Shown in pieces: positions 63,257-64,000 of a stretch of 64,000 bases of DNA. The stretch covers positions 62,001 to 126,000 of the forward strand of contig JAUCEF010000006.1 in the NCBI GenBank assembly GCA_033558025.1. The letters are read 5' to 3'. The position numbers and the translations under genes are program-made. Source of the stretch: Phytophthora sp. 'mugwort' (lineage: Eukaryota; Oomycota; Peronosporomycetes; Peronosporales; Peronosporaceae). The stretch's first letter is position 1. The number at the start of each line of letters is the position of its first letter. The notes under the pieces are model-generated. The model was given only the letters and a program-made list of their open reading frames with translations, was not told the DNA's origin and made no database searches.

Positions 63257-63988
63257 ATGGACTTCGAGACTCTTTTGCACCAGTTCGCTGGGTGTAAATG
63301 GAGGCCCCAAATTGAAGCGGCACCTTCTAAGAGCGACACAGAGGAAGCGACAGGTCATCCAGGTGCACCGGCAGACGCCACAGCTCCAGCCCTGGTCATC
63401 CCAGCAGCTGCGGTCACCTCGGCAGCTATGGCCACCTCGGCAGCTTTGGTCACCCCGAGAGCTTCGGTCACCGCGGGAGCTATGACACCTCGGCAGCTGC
63501 GGCCACTCTCGGCAGCTGCGGCTACCCCATTAGCTCCAGCCAGTCCAGCCGCTCCGGCCACGACGGCGGCTACAGACACCTCGGCAGCTCCGGCCACGAC
63601 GGCGGCTACAGACACCTCGGCAGCTCCAGCCACGACGGTGGCTCCAGCCACCACGGCAGCACGAACAGTAAATGACGCAAAAGACGTGGAGGAAGTGGCA
63701 CACCAGCCTCAGCAAGACGGAGTCGTGGAGCCGTGCACCATCTTCAAAGCTCTCGGGCTGCGCAAAGAAGTTTATCGAAGAGGTCTTCGCCCAACCAAAA
63801 AGGACCCTCAAGCCAACTACAGCAAGGCTGGTTACATCACGCTACTTCGTAACTACGACAGAACCAACCAACTGTACAGCGAAATCGCTCTCGGCAGTGG
63901 CAGCCAAAAACGAAAATTGACGGCTGAGCAAACAACCAAGACGAAGCACTGCATGTTCAGGCTCATCACTTTAAGCGCAACTCCGTGA
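63257..63988 (+). CDS. Ala/Thr/Pro-rich ORF with a C-terminal fragment of a dispersed oomycete protein family
   Basis: A 243-aa ORF from the first ATG (63257; the frame is open from TTG 63152). The N-terminus MDFETLLHQFAGCKWRPQIE is followed by a long Ala/Thr/Pro segment with direct repeats, then a charged region and a basic end (RKEVYRRGLRPTKKDPQANY, QKRKLTAEQTTKTKHCMFRL). The last stretch (TKHCMFRLI) is one I associate with repeated hypothetical proteins of Phytophthora. Usual members continue further, so this ORF looks truncated by a stop just before the window end. It may be a transposon-associated or recently copied gene. Confidence 0.45.
   Translation: MDFETLLHQFAGCKWRPQIEAAPSKSDTEEATGHPGAPADATAPALVIPAAAVTSAAMATSAALVTPRASVTAGAMTPRQLRPLSAAAATPLAPASPAAPATTAATDTSAAPATTAATDTSAAPATTVAPATTAARTVNDAKDVEEVAHQPQQDGVVEPCTIFKALGLRKEVYRRGLRPTKKDPQANYSKAGYITLLRNYDRTNQLYSEIALGSGSQKRKLTAEQTTKTKHCMFRLITLSATP
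63557..63637. repeat. 36-bp coding tandem repeat in the Ala-rich ORF
   Basis: The unit CGGCCACGACGGCGGCTACAGACACCTCGGCAGCTC occurs twice and partly a third time. It encodes PATTAATDTSAA. Repeat expansion probably produced much of the Ala/Thr-rich segment. Confidence 0.8.
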
Positions 63989-64000
63989 TGCTACCGATGT

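Noticed and set aside
1..64000. CRISPR array, bacterial operons or prophage
   Set aside because: No regularly spaced direct repeats or prokaryotic gene organisation; introns and eukaryotic families throughout.

Overview
This 64-kb window is nuclear DNA from an oomycete, most likely Phytophthora or a close Peronosporales relative (inference). Supporting signs are intron-poor genes with short GT-AG introns (about 55-100 bp), genes packed on both strands with 50-250 bp between neighbours, stramenopile-type protein variants, a decayed Copia element, an intact PIF/Harbinger-type ORF and an Ala/Thr/Pro-rich ORF of a type I recall as dispersed in oomycete genomes. Exon joins were deduced by hand from splice signals, frame and conserved motifs; no transcript evidence was available.

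Layout. 1-3.0 kb: a broken Copia retrotransposon (minus) interrupted by a segment with a tRNA-like SINE head. 3.1-6.9 kb: a Harbinger-type transposase ORF that has lost catalytic residues, divergent from ELP2. 6.9-14.2 kb: three tandem minus-strand cyclic-nucleotide-gated channel paralogues with the same two-exon structure and an unusual pore. 14.3-17.5 kb: CEP76 and a PPP4R2-like protein. 17.5-20.9 kb: a gene-poor stretch ending in a truncated ankyrin pseudogene. 20.9-28.5 kb: an ankyrin-C2 protein, enhancer of polycomb and a Q-rich coiled-coil protein. 28.7-33.1 kb: an intact TauE/SafE transporter and its frameshifted tandem copy. 33.2-41.1 kb: an ankyrin protein, a TMEM135-like membrane protein, an unidentified seven- or eight-exon gene and a TPR-like protein. 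41.8-53.0 kb: importin-11, eIF4A, an ARG1-like DnaJ, LMBRD1, ATG10 and a small basic protein. 53.7-62.4 kb: an Mpv17/PMP22 protein, a leucine-rich-repeat protein, an ERGIC/Erv41-46 protein, a DUF2183/App1-like HAD protein, NDUFAF7 and RPL10. 62.4-64 kb: a repeat-rich end with inverted CGCTAC motifs and an Ala-rich ORF.

Most of the window is a housekeeping gene island: translation (eIF4A, RPL10), tRNA modification (ELP2), nuclear import (IPO11), chromatin (EPC), autophagy (ATG10), lysosomal cobalamin (LMBRD1), ER-Golgi cargo (ERGIC) and complex I assembly (NDUFAF7). Several gene pairs are divergent with only about 90-230 bp between start codons, implying shared promoters. The more unusual content is the triplet of channel genes sharing a 118-bp promoter with the centriolar gene CEP76, the catalytically dead Harbinger ORF, the inverted ankyrin pair, and the TauE/SafE gene and pseudogene pair.
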